This document shows, piece after piece, positions 62,251 to 64,000 of a stretch of DNA of 64,000 nt. A program made the position numbers and the translations under genes. Origin of the DNA: Edaphobacter dinghuensis (lineage in GTDB: Bacteria > Acidobacteriota > Terriglobia > Terriglobales > Acidobacteriaceae); the NCBI RefSeq assembly GCF_014640335.1, contig NZ_BMGT01000001.1:124001-188000 (forward strand). The letters run 5' to 3'. The number at the start of each line of letters is the position of its first letter. Position 1 is the first letter of the stretch. The notes beneath the pieces were generated by a model. That model did no database searches. It was given only the letters and a program-made list of their open reading frames with translations, and was not told the DNA's origin.

Positions 62251-64000
62251 ATGAGCCACGAACTGCCAAAAGCATACGATCCGTCCATTATTGAAGAACG
62301 CTGGGCCGACTATTGGGTGCGCGAGCGCCTCTTCGACGTCGCGACATCTGAGGGTACGCAGGAGGGCGTCAAGAAGTTCACCATGCTGCTACCCCCGCCC
62401 AACGTCACCGGACGACTGCACATGGGCCATATGCTCAACCAGACCGAGATGGACATTCTGACCCGCTGGCACCGCATGTCGGGCGAGGTGTCGATGTGGG
62501 TTCCCGGCACCGATCACGCCGGAATCGCCACCCAGATGATGGTGGAGCGGCAGTTAGCCAGTGAAGGCAAGAAACGGCAGGAGCTTGGCCGCGAGGCCTT
62601 TGTCCAGCGCGTGTGGGAGTGGAAGGGCGTCTACGGCGGAGCCATCCTCGACCAAATGAAGCGCCTCGGCGCTAGCGTGGACTGGGGCCGTGAGTACTTC
62701 ACCATGGACGACCGTTTGAGCGTTGCGGTGAAGGAGGCGTTTGTCCGGCTGCATGAGCAGGGGCTGATCTATCGCGGGGCCTACATCGTCAACTGGGACC
62801 CGGCGATTCAGACCGCGGTCAGCGATCTCGAAGTTGAACACGAAGAGCGGCTGGGCAAGATCTATCACATTCGCTATCCGTTGGCTGACGGGTCGGGATC
62901 GATCGTAGTGGCGACAACACGGCCTGAGACGATGCTGGGCGATACGGCGGTTGCGGTGAATCCCACCGACGAACGTTACCTTGCCGTGCAGGGCAAGATG
63001 GTTCGCCTGCCGTTGAGCGGTGTGAACGGCGGCCCAGATCGCGAGATTCCGATTCTGGCCGATGACTGGGCCAAGCCCGAGTTCGGCACTGGCGCGGTGA
63101 AGGTGACTCCAGCGCACGATCCTAATGACTTCGCGATTGGGCAGCGCCACGGTCTGCCTAACCTCACCATCCTCGATGAGACGGCGCATGTGCTGTTGCC
63201 GGGCTCCACGTATCACGGGCTGGATCGCTATGCGGCGCGAACGAAGATCGTTGAGGACTTGAAGGAGATGGGCCTCCTCGAAGACATCAAGGACCACACG
63301 CTCTCCATCGGTCTCAGCCAGCGCACGGGTGTTGTCATCGAGCCGAGGCTTTCTCAGCAGTGGTTCGTCAAGATTCAGCCGTTGGCCGACAAGGCAATCG
63401 AAGCCGTCGACAAGGGCTACATCAAGTTCACGCCAGATCAGTACCGTAAGACCTACGACGAGTGGATGAAGAACATCCATGACTGGTGCATCTCGCGCCA
63501 GCTCTGGTGGGGCCATCGCATCCCGGCGTGGCACTGTGCGGCCTGCGGCGAGACGACCGTAGCTCGTGAGACTCCGGTGAAGTGCGAGCACTGCAACTCC
63601 GTCGAGATCGTGCAGGAGACTGACGTGCTCGACACGTGGTTCTCGAGCGGGCTGCTTCCCTTCACCGTCTTTGGCTGGCCGGAGAAGACTCCCGATCTGG
63701 CAGCGTTCTATCCGACACAACTGCTGGTGACCGGGTTCGACATTCTCTTCTTCTGGGTGGCTCGCATGATTATGTTGAGCTGCCACTTCATGCTGGATGT
63801 GCCCATGCCTGACGGGTCAGCGCGAACGCTAGAAAATGCCGTGCCGTTTCGCGAGGTCTACATTCACGCGCTGGTGCGCGACGCTGAGCGGCAGAAGATG
63901 TCGAAGACGAAGGGAAACGTCATCGACCCCATCGAGGTCGTAAAAAAATATGGCACGGATGCGGTGCGGTTTACGCTCGCCAGCATGGCCAGCCCCGGCA
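62251..64000 (+). CDS. valS: Valyl-tRNA synthetase, 5' part (runs off the window)
   Basis: The first 583 codons of ValRS are present and open to the window end. The HIGH-type motif is [18 protein letters not shown] (about 49-66), the editing (CP1) domain contains [15 protein letters not shown] and [16 protein letters not shown], a zinc-like CAACGE...CEHC pair lies near 430-450, and [12 protein letters not shown] is reached near 550. I start at 62251 ([11 protein letters not shown]), which matches homologues; in-frame ATGs lie 18 and 109 bases upstream. It catalyses valylation of tRNA-Val and is cytoplasmic. Confidence 0.95.
   Translation, partial: MSHELPKAYDPSIIEERWADYWVRERLFDVATSEGTQEGVKKFTMLLPPPNVTGRLHMGHMLNQTEMDILTRWHRMSGEVSMWVPGTDHAGIATQMMVERQLASEGKKRQELGREAFVQRVWEWKGVYGGAILDQMKRLGASVDWGREYFTMDDRLSVAVKEAFVRLHEQGLIYRGAYIVNWDPAIQTAVSDLEVEHEERLGKIYHIRYPLADGSGSIVVATTRPETMLGDTAVAVNPTDERYLAVQGKMVRLPLSGVNGGPDREIPILADDWAKPEFGTGAVKVTPAHDPNDFAIGQRHGLPNLTILDETAHVLLPGSTYHGLDRYAARTKIVEDLKEMGLLEDIKDHTLSIGLSQRTGVVIEPRLSQQWFVKIQPLADKAIEAVDKGYIKFTPDQYRKTYDEWMKNIHDWCISRQLWWGHRIPAWHCAACGETTVARETPVKCEHCNSVEIVQETDVLDTWFSSGLLPFTVFGWPEKTPDLAAFYPTQLLVTGFDILFFWVARMIMLSCHFMLDVPMPDGSARTLENAVPFREVYIHALVRDAERQKMSKTKGNVIDPIEVVKKYGTDAVRFTLASMASPG

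Noticed and set aside
62554..63786. 410-codon minus-strand frame near the window end
   Set aside because: It is antisense to valS, whose motifs are all present on the plus strand.

Overview
The window looks like a chromosomal piece of an acidobacterium (Acidobacteriaceae type, subdivision 1). The grounds are three very large TonB-dependent receptors of the Oar-like kind with an N-terminal carboxypeptidase-regulatory-like domain and no SusD partner, CRTAC1-type proteins, a seven-haem cytochrome with TPRs, Gram-negative lipid A genes and moderately GC-rich DNA. No rRNA, phage, insertion sequence or CRISPR array was seen. One tRNA (Pro, GGG) is present.

Region 1 (about 0.1-32 kb) is an accessory polysaccharide and organosulfur acquisition island. 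It holds a GH51 arabinofuranosidase and a divergent Tat-type sulfatase, TonB receptor 1 with a LacI regulator downstream, TonB receptor 2, a Tat-type sugar isomerase/epimerase-like protein, a Tat-type GH2 enzyme, a Tat-type Gfo/Idh/MocA oxidoreductase coupled to an MFS transporter, an SsuD-like flavin monooxygenase, TonB receptor 3, and a second LacI gene that overlaps a seven-haem cytochrome c/TPR gene. A CRTAC1 (FG-GAP/UnbV) protein and a large TPR protein close the island. Four copies of a TGTAAT-N2-ATTACA-type palindrome sit at the promoters of the arabinofuranosidase, sulfatase and receptor 1, so these three probably form one LacI-controlled unit.

The most unusual signals are two short leader ORFs with runs of cysteine codons. 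Each follows a TTGAC(C/G)-N17-TAT(T/C)GT promoter that would start the RNA at or just before the AUG (leaderless). The one before TonB receptor 2 (9137-9205) ends in a sequence that can pair with the 5' arm of a Rho-independent terminator at 9249-9290, the layout of a ribosome-controlled attenuator. The one before the Gfo/MFS pair (16348-16422) is followed by a C-rich, G-poor stretch that could be a Rho site. With the sulfatase and the sulfonate-monooxygenase-like gene in the same island, this points to cysteine (sulfur)-responsive control of nutrient uptake genes.

Region 2 (32-64 kb) is mostly housekeeping: tRNA-Pro, YggX, RNase R, TyrS, a DUF2256/DUF3253 protein, a YjbR-like protein, DoxX, the lipid A genes fabZ-lpxA-(Gfo/Idh)-lpxI, a periplasmic peroxiredoxin, an acidic/Lys-Ala-rich histone-like protein, an MltD-like transglycosylase, LepA, an OmpH/Skp-like protein, a disordered-plus-pseudo-receiver protein, HIT, an M48 protease, an acyltransferase, rpmI-rplT, a DprE1/DprE2-like pair and the 5' part of valS, which runs off the end. 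Intergenic regions carry a 24-bp perfect palindrome with a parS core (39579-39602), dispersed short repeats, a DnaA-box-like cluster (50893-51084) and an orphan terminator suggesting an unannotated RNA (before 52329).
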